A DNA stretch of 64,000 nucleotides from NCBI GenBank assembly GCA_026545765.1, contig CM048843.1, positions 13,911,501-13,975,500 on the forward strand, written 5' to 3'. Within the stretch, counting starts at the first letter, position 1; every line of letters begins with the position of its first letter. Under the pieces are notes generated by a model. The model was not told the origin of the DNA. It saw nothing but the letters and a program-made list of their open reading frames with translations, and ran no database searches. Shown one piece after another: positions 36,555 through 48,997 of the stretch. Source of the DNA: Plantago major. Lineage: Eukaryota; Streptophyta; Magnoliopsida; Lamiales; Plantaginaceae. The translations under genes and the position numbers were made by a program.

Positions 36555-38492
36555 ATGTGAGTTTCTGAAATTATTTTTTTCTGGATTGTACGCAGATTCA
36601 TTATGAAATTTGCTTGTTAAAAGTTACAAACATCTGAGCAAAATTTGATGACATATGATGCACTATTTGGTTTCACTGCATAGTATATGCACTTGAACAT
36701 GATCTTGCCTATTGACTTAGAATTACTGCATTTGTTTGGCGTCTCAAGTAATTGATTGACAACTTCTTATCTTCAGTTTGGTTGGTAAACAGATGTTTTA
36801 TTTTGTAGGTTAGCACTGATCGGTCATTGGTGTATTAGTTACTTATTTCCTCGTGCTCAGCTGTAGTTTTTATCATTCTCATGCTGTGAGCTTCTGCTAA
36901 CTGGTGAATTGACATATGTGCTTGGTCTTGTGTTCTATCTGTAATTGTAAAGTTGTGCCTGATTTTGATGTCTGCAGTAGCGTGTATATGTATATCTGTT
37001 GAGTTTACCAATCAGATTTGCTTCTATAAATAGTGACAATTATGTTTTGCTAACTTACTTCTTATGTAACGCGTCATGCGTGCGTGTCCTGACTAGTGTA
37101 ACTTACTGGACTAAATCGTAACTGAGAAACACGACTTGGTGATGCATAAAGGTAATAGAGGTGTGTGCACTTATAAAAAAGTAGACTGGTAATTTCATGC
37201 ATGTATACTGATCAGGAACATTATGTTGTAAAAGGGCAGGAGTTACTCTTGAATCTAGATGGTGAGTTTCTGGTACATTGTCGTTTGAGTTCCACATTGA
37301 TCTTATTTTTCACTTCTTTTTTAACATATAATCATCATCAGTTACGGACTTTGATTTACTTTTGAGTTTTCTGGAACTATGATGCTCGTTGTAGTTTTGT
37401 AGCTGTATGCCCAAATAAATCGTTTCGACAAACACATCACAATGGTGCTGGTAAATTGAGTTCATCACTCTGATGCTTGCTGGCTGCTGCCTTATTTTAC
37501 TGTATATTGCTAATTATTTGTTTATTTACTTGCTCCACATTTCGAAGTCCTTGGTGAGATCTCCGGCTATTGCCCATGTTTCCTTTCAAGGATGAATGTG
37601 GAACAGGCTACCAGACCTGCTTTCTGATTATTTTCACCTTTATAGAATAGCAGTGGGTGAAATTTATGCTTACATTCTGGTGTGCTAGTTTTTTCCATTT
37701 AAAATCATGAGCAAATAATGTGATACAAGCTCATGAATATACAGTTCTAACTCATACCTGAGCTACGATGAAATGGTATGGTTATCGGAAGTGGATTCAC
37801 ATTTAATCGCGGGGATGAGAGAAAAGAGCTGTTTCCAGAAATTTATGATTTACAATTTCATGAATTTCACTAATATGAGAACTTCTTTTTGGCTGCATGA
37901 CCAATGCTATAATGTGGCTTACTGATTCTTGGGCTTTACCATATGATCTGTTACTACTATACATGGATTCAGGTAGGTATGAACTTACTATGACTGTTCC
38001 CGACTGATTATCAAACTGCACAATAGATCCTGATCTGATCGACAAGCAAAATTTAGAATCGGGTAGTAGCTCCACCCCACATGGATCCACAGAGAAGCCA
38101 AATACACACTCCAACTTTGAAACTTAAAAATCCATATGTATACTTGTTGTCAAATTTGTTAGGGGACAAATGTACCTCTAACAGATGAAATAATAGAGCG
38201 CAAAGACTTGATATTGAAGACAGTTTACAAAGACATGGGAGTTGTAGTCGTAGGAATTGAGTTGTTACATGTATGAATCTCTTTGTTAAGTACCGTGTAC
38301 TCACTTGCTGTAGAATCTTACAAATCTCGAATTTTATGTTATTTAGCTACGAAAGTGCCATTGGATGTGGAATGATATTGTATTCCTGGCTCAGTCCAAG
38401 TGTGTATCATTGACATTTCTATCCGAGAATGTTACATCTTATATTGGACCGCAGCCAGGATTTTAAGTTCGGGAGGCTAAATTATATATATG
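36555..38492. other. 3' flank and intergenic
   Basis: T-rich sequence downstream of the 529-aa gene, likely including its 3' UTR. The 103-codon minus-strand frame at 37,803-38,114 resembles no family. The last 40 bases (GCAGCCAGGATTTTAAGTTC) look like an older hAT-type end flanking the element that follows. Confidence 0.45.
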
Positions 38493-39173
38493 CAGGGGCG
38501 AAGCCAGGATTTTTTCCTAGCCCGTGCTCGATTTTGAGTAATTGAGTTATTATCATAATAATAATTTACTCCCTACGCCCCGCTTTACTTCATATATTTG
38601 TCACTTTTAACTGTCCCACATAACTTCATACCTTAATAAAAAAAAAAAGCTACAAAACATCTATAAAATAATAATCAATATCAACTCTACACATAAGTTG
38701 CATATTTTGCCACTAAAAGTACGTTTTTCCTTACGTATTTCCCCTAATAACTACTCTCCGAGACGGATGGAGTATTATATAAAAATTCAAAATTACTAAT
38801 AAATATTCACAAAGTCTCATGGGAGTACATATTTAATTTAAATATATATGGATCTATGTTGCTAATAAAACATCGATATTGCGTTAAAATACATCTACGT
38901 TGTCAACAAAATGCATCTTTTTATTAATTTTATTACGAAAAACATTGATATTCTTAACTAAAAGTCATAAGTTCTCAGTGATAACTTTAAGGTTTGTACG
39001 CCTTTTTTATATATTTAAGGTCTGTTCGTATTTTTTTATCTTTATTGTAAACGGTATTCCAGGAGACTTAAATATTAAATAAAAATAAAAGTTAACACAT
39101 ATATATAAGCGAAATTTCCCGAAAACCACCCCGTGCCGAGCACTGGCTATGCCAAAGCGTGGCTTCGCCCCTG
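38493..39173. mobile_element. Non-autonomous hAT element
   Basis: A 681-bp element with perfect 14-bp inverted ends (CAGGGGCGAAGCCA...TGGCTTCGCCCCTG) and a perfect 8-bp target duplication, TATATATG (38,485-38,492 and 39,174-39,181). An 8-bp duplication with CAG-type ends is diagnostic of the hAT superfamily. No transposase coding remains. A Stowaway MITE is nested inside. Confidence 0.92.
38569..38772. mobile_element. Stowaway-type MITE nested in the hAT element
   Basis: A 204-bp element running from CTCCCTACGCCCCGC to GAGACGGATGGAG, with TA at 38,567-38,568 and 38,773-38,774. Interior features (CTTCATA-TTTGTC, CACATAAGTTGC) differ from the two other Stowaway copies in the window, so it is another subfamily. 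Confidence 0.82.
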
Positions 39174-39181
39174 TATATATG

Positions 39182-39478
39182 GATTCTCACCGAGGTTAGG
39201 GGCGAAATCTAAATTAACCGAAAATATTACATATAAAAGAATTTCAAAATTTAGGAGGAGCGAATGTCCCATTAGGCTGCATTGAGATAGTTCAGAACCG
39301 TTCAACATTCATCAAATTCACGTAACAGGTTTCTAATTCATGATCAATCAGAAATCCTAAAAATGTCCGTCGAAAGATGTAAGGTATCAAGGACAACTTC
39401 ATAAAATGTAAGCTATATCCTTTTGCTCCTCGTAAGTAGTAAGTATATTATTTGTTCGTTTGTTCAAATTTAAAGTGA
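39182..39478. other. Spacer before the START gene 3' end
   Basis: No gene seen. It begins with GGGGCGAAATCTAAATT, perhaps the other half of an older hAT copy into which the 38,493 element inserted, and contains the 3' UTR of the START gene. Confidence 0.4.
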
Positions 39479-40945
39479 TCATGTGTCATCAATGGAGGGG
39501 CAAGCCAGCACTTGCTTCTTAAGATTTTCAATTATCATCACTAGTTTTGTGCTGAAACGGTTCACAAAGTACCTAGGCAGCCATCCTGCAGGATCCAGCT
39601 GAAAATACAGAAAACAATCAAGAAAATATTAGTAATCAACTTAGCCAACTCTAGGAAATGTTGCGAAAATAACATGAAGTCTCTATATAAAAAACTAGCC
39701 GATAAGTTGGTTGGCAAATGGTAACTGAAACTAGTCTCTAGTCGTTGGTATGCAGAAATGCTAGTAAGTAATACTTTCCTCTAAGTAGTAGGATTTTAGA
39801 TACTAGACATTCACATAACATATTTATTTTAAAAATAAGCTCATCGAATTTCAAATTAGCTAACCAGGGCCTAAACGATCATGGAATTCTCACCTGAACT
39901 ATGTAAGTGACCATACAAGAATCATCCTCAAGCTTCTCAACAACCCATCCTGACTGCAGCAATAATCCCCTTATGGAGTTGTTCTTTTTTGGCTGTAATC
40001 CAGCTGCTATCTCCTTAGGAAGAGATGCTACTGCTACTACCTGCGCGTTTACTCACGGTGAGAAAGATTTGAAATTTTGCCAAATTTCATAACGATGTCA
40101 AATTTATCTATGTTTGGAAAATAAAATCACATACCAGAGTCCCATCATCCATGGTTTCACGCCGTTCATAAACTATAAACTCCCTGTTTCTGAATAAAGG
40201 CTTGGATTTTTCTCCAAACCTTAGCCTGATGATGCTGAGATTTTCTTCAAGATCTTTTATATACCTGGCTTCCACCAAATCAGCGTCCCATTGCTGCACA
40301 GATAAACTCACAATCAAGAACCATACATGTGGGAAATGCGTTGTTTACCCGATGTCTTGACTCTTGAAAGTTATGCACTAAAATCTCTTTTATTGAGAAA
40401 ACTTTTAGTCCAGGAAAAACTTATTAAATATGGGAAATTGGGTGTTCTGGCGTAGAGTTTCTGGAAAACATGAGGAGATTTCATTCCATACAATGAAGAT
40501 GAGATATGGGAACTTTATCTAAAGCAGCTTTTATGCTACTATAGCACTATTCAAGTTTTGTTACTAATGTTGTTTTTACCTTTGCAGCATCAATTGCATT
40601 GGCTACAGTAATAAACTGCTGTGGCGAGACGGATTTGAGAACCCATCGACTCCTGAACGTATGAAGCGACCCTGACCTCCGTTTGGATATTTCTACTCCA
40701 TTCTCAACTCCTACAATCTTCCAACTATCTTCACTCATACTTATACTCCCAGCCCTGTTCGAATCCGAAGCAGAAAGCAGTTCTTGGATGCAGTTTTCAC
40801 TAGCATGGAGCACATATCTCCTCAATGAATCCTCACTAATAGACCTGTTATAACGAAGACAAGAAAATGAAAGAGATTTAGCCCTCAAAACCTTCAATCC
40901 TCGTTGAGCGAGTAGGACTTCCAAGAGACGGCCTAATGTGTCCAA
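39479..40945 (-). CDS. START-domain (lipid-transfer) protein, 5' end unresolved
   Basis: Four in-phase exons are clear: about 40945-40580, 40293-40135, 40040-39894 and 39598-39479. Exons two to four are exactly 53, 49 and 40 codons (the last including the stop). The product reads as a START fold: SEDSWKIVGVENGVEISKR, then FRSRWVLKSVSPQQFITVANAID, QWDADLVEARYIKDLEENLSI, a central sheet with FIVYERRETMDDGTLVVVAVAS, and the C-terminal helix after LDPAGWLPRYFVNRFSTKLV. START domains bind sterols, phospholipids or other hydrophobic ligands in a closed cavity. The N terminus is uncertain: the frame stays open above 40,844 without a good ATG, an acceptor lies at 40,844/40,845, and an upstream exon may exist near 41,100-41,190. 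No homeodomain or membrane segment is visible. Confidence 0.78.
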
Positions 40946-42317
40946 AAATACACTACAACATAGAAGTAGGTAGGTATATCATTCAGACATGCATTTCGAC
41001 TCGTCTAACATCTGAGGCCGTCTCATACAAGTATTTGTCTTGTTGAAGTTGAACCACTATATTAGATGATAGCAGACTCTACAATATCGGCGTAAGAGAT
41101 TGAGTACATACCAGGATCTACTACAAGTCGAAGGACAGGAAGGCATATCTCCAAGTCCTCAGGAGCTGCTGTTCTTTCAATGAAGCTATAAGAAAGACAG
41201 AGACTGGTATATGTAAAAGTATGTGCAAGTAGAAGTTGATGTGCAGAGTATATATATGGTAATGGTAGGGGTACAAATGTAGTATTATCATGTATTAATA
41301 ATGTAGACATACAAAGTACAGGCTTAGATTGTTTTTGAGTACAGAAAGATGGATTGATTCTATGTAAAATAATGTGATAGTGGGCCTTGTATAGAGATGC
41401 ACATGGAATGCCAGCAATAAGCAGAACCTCCATGATTATCAACTGCACGTCTTTATCTCTCATCTCTTTCTAGCAAACTCACCAGCAATCCATGTGCATT
41501 ATCTTCCCCACTTCTCTTAATCCATCTTTTCTCAATCAACAATTAACATGATATGCAGAAGAAGAGAAGAGAAGAATCAATAATACTACCAAAAAGCCAG
41601 ATAATAGAGCTTTAAAGCACAATCATAATTTACCAAGACTTGTCTGGTTTTCAGTAACAATGGCATCAATAAAATAACTGCTAATCCAGCTCTCTAAGCA
41701 CGTGCAGGGAAACACTTAAATAACACACCAAACACCAGGAAGGGACAAACTTTGGTCTTAATCTGAGTTTTTGAATCTTTTACAGTGTTACATTCTCTGA
41801 ATCTGATATGTTAAAAAGTGTTAATTTATCATATATCATATTTGGCAACATGCAGTGTAATACAACTTGCCAAAACTATAATCTCTGGACCTGATACTCG
41901 ACTCGTGAATTGGGTTTTTGGACATGGTCTAGGTGATGCAGTTCAACTTGCAGATCATGACAATGGTCAAGGATGGTGATTCTGCATGATTTTCTCGAAC
42001 TCCATCCGCATCAAAACAAGAATGCAGATATACAATACTTCTGCATAGTAAATTGAGATTGGATTGCTCATGATTTTCTACTTTTTAGCACTGCATCGGA
42101 TGCCTTACAGTAACAGCAAAGATAGTGGTGAGATTGATTACACTATCCTCTAAAGTAAACTAGTTTATTGGGTCATTATGAACACAAAATAAAGAATCAA
42201 ACCACTTTATATATACACAAAAAGAATTAGATTATTGCTGTGTTCATTATGAATAGGAATAAAAAAAAAAAAAATGAAAGATGTAAAAAGTTTTCTGACA
42301 CTAAAAATAACTCAAGT
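40946..42317. other. 5' side of the START gene and intergenic
   Basis: A 133-codon minus-strand frame (41,062-41,463) may contain part of an upstream exon (FIERTAAPEDLEICLPVLRL), but its phase at the obvious donor does not fit the next exon, so I do not call it. The remainder shows no gene. Confidence 0.4.
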
Positions 42318-45300
42318 CTATGGCGTATTCTGTCCCAAGAAGCCTTTTGCTTTAAGGCTAAATACAGCGTCTCTGACAGCATCTTCAACTGGAGTAAACG
42401 TTAATCCTAAATCAATCAATCTCTTTGCAGCATCTTTGCAGGCCACAAGCCCCGGTTGCGTTTCACTGGTAAACCTGTACCGGAACACTAGAGTTAGTAA
42501 GTTGTGTAAACCCAATGATTAATAAAGATTCCAGAACACTTAACAGATGACAGATAGCAGGATAATGGCATAAATTGACTAGTAATATCGCGTTTTTAGA
42601 AACTCCACACAAAACTTTCTGAATTGGCTGCAGAGTTTATCGAAAAACGATGGGACTTTGCACCAACAAATGGCGATGGATGTTCATGCCCCCCCCCCCC
42701 CCCCCCCCCAAGTATGAGAATTCTTTATATTTCATTTATGTTACTGTGTTTCATATAACTCTCCCCGCCTGAACCTTGTAGGCCGTATAAAAATGTGACA
42801 GTCTTGATGCACATGAAAGCAAGCAAATTCTGTCACTTTGCCGCCACAGCTAATAGCTCAAGATCAAAAGAGTTTTATTATCTTTTTATGAGTTAACAGA
42901 TTCTGTGGTATAGTTATTTAAGAATGTTTAATTAGATAACCAGTGATAGCTTACCCTACTGCTTGGTGATTATTTATTGTTCCAACCAAGAAACATGTAA
43001 ATTCTGTCCTGTGTTTGACAGCCTAAGAAATGTCACATATGGAGTACATTCTTATGACAGTCACAAGCCAAGAAAAAAATAAATGCAGCATCAACTAGTT
43101 TCTTAGGGCACATGGAAATCTGGTTTAGGGGGGAAGGCCATGTCGAGCGATCTTGATGCACCACCACTTTCTACATGATTTCATACCTTCATTTCAATGC
43201 ATCACCAACATAGTATCAGAAATGAAACACTAAAAGATGCTTCAGCATCTTCAAGGACATGGAATAGAATTTTACGTCATTTTAGAAGCATAAAGCTTAG
43301 GAGAAAGAAGAATCAAAGTATACTCTTCTCCACTTTGCAATTTCTGGATGATCATAATGGGTTCACTGAAATGAGGGAAAAGTGGAAATTGGGTAAAACC
43401 ACTAAGAAACACTGAGGATGTACTTTTGAGTGAGGGAAAGTAGCCCAACTTGGTCTGCTTTTTCATGCCCTGGTCCCAGTCTCCCAGAATTCTTGTGAAG
43501 ATTTCAAGGTCGGCAAGAAAAAACTACGCAGGGCACCATTGACAATTTTAATAAACAGTGTTATTGAATGTTAAATTTTAAAATCAAAGGATTGAACTGG
43601 ATATGATAGAATGAGCCCTGAGAGATTTGAATGATGATGCCATATAGATAATGGACTAGCAAGGATCCCACCTATAGTGGGATGAAAATCATGTAGATTT
43701 TGAACCTGACCCCAACAGAAACATAGAAATTCAAATAACTAAACTTATTCTATAGCAGAACCTTTTAACTGTTATTTTAGTGCCGCCCGACCACGGTATT
43801 GTCAGATTAGTCTGTATTTCACTCTCAGTGGATAATATTCCGTCGTCTAAACAACAACCTTTTATAATTATGACCGGATCCAAACTTATTACACAGGTTG
43901 AATAGATCTCTGTAGTTGCATTTCTTAGTTGAAGGGCTAATCTAATGCAAGCTTGCACATTAAATCTCTGCTGCCAGTACTTTGGCATCAAGTGAACCTT
44001 CTTTTCATATTAGGCTTGGGGTCTTTTTTACCCTCAGGTGGTATAAACGAAAATGACGATTCTGATACATGTGCAACAAACTCAAAGATATACTATAATT
44101 GTCCTGGATATGAAACTTAATTTAAAGTACAGACATACATATACATATGAAAGGAATCATGACAAGAAGACGGATTAAAAACAGACCTGTGAATGGGAAA
44201 TTCCGGAAAGAGCTTTGAGCATTTCTCTGCAAAATCAGCAAACTGATAGATGCCATTGGTGCAAAGGTATCTACCGGTAGCAGTAGGAGTTTCAAACAGC
44301 AGCAGTTGTGCCTTAGCTACATCTTGGACATGCACAGCCCCCAACCAATGGTACTCTTGGGTATCTTCAGAGCCTTGCAGCAACTGTTGCAAAACTGCAC
44401 AGCTAGCATTTAGACCAGGTTGAAGGAGTTGGCCAAGGCACGTGGCTGGATTAATTGCTACTACATCCAGTCCGTTTGCCTTTGCAAAATCCCATGTAGC
44501 TTTCTCAGCCAAGGTCTTTGAGACTGGATACCATTTCTGCAAAGTTGAGATTTTCATTAAATTTATCATTCCAATACAACTTGATCTAACTCTTTAATTT
44601 AGCAATTCCAAAATTTTATCAAAGGTCATAGATTTAACCATGCAGGTAAATAAGTGCTGGGGCTACTATAAATTCCATGGCCTTCAATTAATATGTATTC
44701 CAAATGTTAACAAAAGACAATTTAACTTCTCATATGCAGAAGCTGATCCAAATCAAAATTTCATCTTTGAAAGCAAAAGGTCACATTAATAGAAAATATT
44801 TAAGTATTATCATCGCGAAAACAGATCCAGCATCATACTGAATCATGACGATAGATACTTTTTATCTGTCCCAACCATAACAACAATTTCATGTGCTCTC
44901 CTAAGTGGGCATCAATGCTTACAAACTCTCCGAGGACCACATGGCTTATGAATGTTTAACTGTAATCCTAATGCTTGTCGTTCTTGGGTTGCTACTTGCT
45001 ACAGTTAGACTTAATTTTCCTTCCAAATCTACCTGCATGAAACAACCAGAAACCATAGTTCATCGCCCTGATCTACCAAAACTCTCAAGGATCATGAATA
45101 GCTGTAGATGCTTTACGCCATACTCACTACTCACCACCACCACAAAACAAAAGCCTAACATGATCTATCTAATGTTGCACCAAGAAACTATACTTGGATA
45201 TGAGAAATAAACTAGAAAGCAAAAGCTTTTATCTACTCTTTTTGCTTCTTCCCTCATCTTCTCAGGTAACCATCAGATGTCAACATTTCCTTCCCTTTGC

Positions 45301-46795
45301 AAAATTCCATTGACATTATCACATGTAAAAAGAAGAACGTAAAGCAATTCCACCTTCACATATATCATTATCGACCCCATAAATTAAAAGTTGATATCTC
45401 TGTTTTAAGCGAAAACCATCTATGTATCTAAAACTAGTCTAATTTTCAACACTTAATTCTAACTGAAATACTAAATTACTACCTCTGCATTGCCATGTAG
45501 GATTATGCTTATTTGTCTAGAACTTAGAAATACTGATTAGACTTAAACTCATTAGAATAATAGTAATTCATTAGATAAATGAGATAAGCCTTTAGGGGCA
45601 CAAAGGTCAACTATGTCAATCTGTTGACTTCCCAAAGCTCAAATTAATATTAGCTCCTAATCATCCACTTTCACTAATCACTAAAAACAATCCGGCTTAA
45701 GTTTTACTGAGGATTTGGATGGCTCTCATATGCCATTTTAGATACTTTTGCTGTAACTTATTCAAGTGTTGAATGAATTAAGTTCTACTAAAAAAAAAAA
45801 AAAAATCCGGCTTTTTAGCATTAAAATGCACTATTCATCCGTTAAAAAGTTTTAATGTATTCGTTTTGTGTAGTTCTACGGTAACAAAAAAAATTTAACT
45901 TAATTTATCCTTCTCTTTCTAAGGTTGTACCTATTATTTTTCGCTCTTCACTTACTAAATTATGATTAGTGATTGCAAACTTAAACAATCAAAATCATTA
46001 AAAACAATCAGACGACAAACTTAAAAAAGTAAAACACATCACTTCTTTATTCATTAGACGATCTTATATAACTCAGTCTATACAATATTAAATCCATTAC
46101 AAACACCATATTTTATAACTTAAATTTAACTCAATTACTATTCAGTATTTAGACTAAATTTTTTATTTAAGATTTAACACCATTTTTAACTCTATACCAA
46201 ACCGTTCATCTGTCGACAGATTAAAATTCCAAACATATCAAAATAGTAAATATAAATCCAGAGAAGAAACCAGAACCTGGCGTGATACGCAATAATCAAG
46301 GTCAGTCCACGACTCCTCATCAACGACCCTCCCCTGGGACCACCGTGGATTCGGAACCATAGCCGAAATCGACGACGTGATCACCACGCGCCTCACCCCG
46401 AACCTCCTCGCCGCCTCCAGAACATTAATCGTCCCCTTAACCGCAGGGTCAACAAGCTCCTTCTGCGGGTCGACCGGATCCTCGAGCGAGCACGGCGACG
46501 CCACGTGGAAAATTCCGCCACCGGAACAGCCTCGAACCGCGGCGAAAACAGAATCGGCGTCGAGAAGGTCGACCTGGTGCACGACGAGGTTGACATTGGG
46601 GGCGGTGGCGTGTGGGAGGGTGAGGAGGTGGGAAGGGTCGGAGCTAGGGAAGATGGAGAGGTGGATGGTGGTGTAGCCGTGTTGGAGGAGGGTTTGGACT
46701 ATATGTGAGCCGATGAAGCCGTTTGCGCCGGTCACGCAGACTGGTGGTTTGGTGGGGTTGGATGGTGGTGGTGATGTTTCTCGTTGGTCGCCCAT
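42318..46795 (-). CDS. Cinnamoyl-CoA reductase-like NAD(P)-dependent reductase
   Basis: Three exons, 46795-46277, 44536-44187 and 42474-42318, with GT-AG borders and agreeing phases, give 341 aa. It belongs to the extended short-chain dehydrogenase/reductase family (CCR/DFR group). The N-terminal Rossmann motif is VTGANGFIGSHIV (Gly23, Gly26, Gly29). A Ser-rich strand, VVITSSIS, precedes exon 2, whose first residues KWYPVSK supply the catalytic Tyr176 and Lys180 (YxxxK). Genuine lignin CCRs carry KNWYCYGK here, so this is a CCR-like enzyme whose substrate I cannot state. Both introns are about 1.7 kb, unusually long for the window. Exon 1 is markedly GC-richer than its surroundings. Confidence 0.9.
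42691..42709. repeat. Poly-C run in CCR-like intron 2
   Basis: About 19 consecutive C. Such a run is prone to sequencing and assembly error, so its length may be wrong. Confidence 0.8.
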
Positions 46796-47330
46796 TCTTG
46801 TTGCGTTTCGATAGTGACGCTTAGACTCGGTGGTGGTGTTACCTGTTTAGTATTCAAAGTCAACGTTTAAGTCAGACCTGGATTTGATTTTCACTCTTTT
46901 CTCTCTCCCTCTTTTTTCTTATATGGTAATAATATCCTAATTTGACAAAACCTTGTTTTCCTAATAACATCATATTAAAAACGTATATTTTAATTTGATT
47001 TGATTCATATAGTTGACCTTGTAATTGCGAGTCTTTATGGGCATCTACTCAAGTAGCTTAGGGTTGTTACACGGGCTAATGATTCCTGAGGGCTCAGCTT
47101 GTTAAGGCTCGGACTCGACTGTTTCGATCAGGTGTTTACGTCAAGTTCGAGTAATGAAATATCTATCAATAGCCAAATATCCAATTTCAAACCGATGGGT
47201 GTAAATGACATGAGCGTTTTTGAAAGTCTTTGCCTTTTAAATATATCTACAATGTATAATTAATGAAACCCAAATAGTAAAAAAATCAAATATAATCGAA
47301 ATTATTCATGATATGATACAGTGAACTGGC
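46796..47330. other. Spacer upstream of the CCR-like gene
   Basis: Holds the promoter and leader of the CCR-like gene and the border of the Helitron remnant. I saw no other feature. Confidence 0.45.
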
Positions 47331-48997
47331 CTATAAACGCATATTCTTTGTAAGTTTCAGAACTTGACAATGACTCCATATATCTCTGGAGGATGAAAGT
47401 GATGCATGGACAATATCTTGCCTACTTCCTTTCGGGATGACAGGTAGGATCTGCCTGAAGTCACCGCTAAATACAACAACTTTGCCACCGAAGGCCAATG
47501 AAGATGGATGTCCGTCTGGGCCTCTAATAACATCTCGAACGCTTTTGTCAAGTGCTTCGAAGTAGAATCTATTTGTCATAGGAGCTTCATCCCATATAAT
47601 CAACTTTGTTTTATGTAGAAGACCTGTGACATCGCTGCCGGGAGTAATCCTACTACATACAGTAGTCTCATCAACCAAAAGTGGTATGGTGAATCTCGAA
47701 TGAGCGGTCTTTCCTTTAGGCAACAAAAGTGAAGCAATTCCACTGGACGCAACAGGCAACACTATCTCACTCTGACCACGTAACGAAGAACATAGTGTCC
47801 TCCATAGGAAAGTCTTGCCAGTGCCACCATATCCATATAAAAAGAATACACCACCTCTATCCAATGAAACTGCATCCATGATCCTCTGATATATAGACCT
47901 CTGCTCGTCAGTCAAGAGTGGATACACTTTATTGAATTCTTCTTGCATTTCAGCAGCGTCATGAGACATTTCTTCAGCTATGAGAATGTTCTGTCCGTCC
48001 TGAATTTCTACGTTGTCCGGAATCGGCATACCTTCAAATTGGGTCAGAGAACTACCATTTCGCTTCAACAGCTCTTCGATATGCCCAAGAGCAAAGTTCT
48101 TAATTTGAGACTCACTTAGTTCTAGTCCTACAAAATGTGACAAAACATTCAACAGTTATTGTTCAAGATATTTCTAAATTGCAATGATTTTTTGACTGTA
48201 TAAGATAAGTAATAATTAAAAGAATGAAAAAATATATACCAGGGTTGTTCATCAACTTGCGGTGATAGTATAGTATATCCTCAGATAGATACTCCCATGT
48301 TTTTTCCCACACCTCCAAGGGCCTTGACATGGAGTTTGACCGAAGAAGCATGCAAAACAGATGTCTCAATTAATGGCCAGAACACCAGAAGCTTGCTTCC
48401 TTGATTCCATCAATGTACTCTTTGTCATCATCCAACAAACCCATAGCATAACACGCATCTCGATATGTAGGATAAACAACGCCTTCAACAGTCCTCAGAT
48501 CCTCGAAGCAGGTAGCACCACGTATATGATTCAACATTATCCTTAAGTAGTAGACTGCTCCAGATTTTGGCGGGACATGGTATACCCTACCGACTTTATT
48601 CATCCTCTGCTTCCTCGCTTTCCAGATCTTGTTCTTTTTATCCCAGACATAATGTCGTGGAAATTCAGAGTAAAGAAACTTACGTGCTTCTAGGTGTTCC
48701 TTATTGTAATTCATCCACTGTAAAAATTTCGTCTGTGCAACTGTCAGCTTATCCATAAGGTCTTCTATGAAGTCACCATCTTTAAAACACACATTTTGTT
48801 CACCGTCCACATGGAAAGATAAACGCTCGACGGTGGGATCGTGATAGTGTATGTCATACCCAAGAATACGCTAAACGGCCTCACATGCAGATATGTACCT
48901 GCAATTGACGTAATCTTTAACCTCATTGTCGACGGTAATCTTCACACCAATCCTATCAACACCTTTGTTGACGTACTTGAAAAGCTACTTTATTGAG
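47331..48997 (-). pseudogene. Helitron PIF1-like helicase, truncated
   Basis: Minus-strand pieces of a Helitron RepHel protein. From 48,970 to 48,370 comes the region before the helicase (CKYVN-type and YHDPTVERLSFHVDGEQNV), then a small piece at 48,369-48,163, then 273 codons at 48,152-47,331. The last piece has Walker A GYGGTGKT (residues 107-114), Walker B WDEAPM (187-192) and motif III GDFRQILPV (230-238), typical of PIF1-family 5'-3' DNA helicases. It stops at TKNMRL, so the C-terminal helicase motifs are missing. An in-frame stop near 48,872 and short intron-like gaps break the rest. On the other side it is cut at 48,998 by the Sirevirus LTR, so Rep would lie beyond the window. The rolling-circle transposon is dead. 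Confidence 0.88.

Noticed and set aside
37803-38114. 103-codon minus-strand frame downstream of the 529-aa gene
   Set aside because: No recognisable motif, no supporting splice or start context, and it lies in T-rich non-coding sequence.
38261-38467. tRNA or other RNA gene
   Set aside because: I looked for cloverleaf arms and Pol III boxes here and elsewhere and found none that hold.
41062-41463. Candidate first exon of the START gene
   Set aside because: The best donor (GATCCTG|GTATGT) leaves a phase that does not join the next exon without a stop; kept only as a possibility.
43197-43415. 72-codon basic frame
   Set aside because: Inside CCR-like intron 2, low complexity, no homology recognised.
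44905-45210. 101-codon plus-strand frame with a hydrophobic stretch
   Set aside because: It lies wholly inside intron 1 of the CCR-like gene on the other strand and resembles no family.
46377-46708. Two plus-strand frames of 67-99 codons
   Set aside because: Antisense shadows of the GC-rich CCR-like exon 1.
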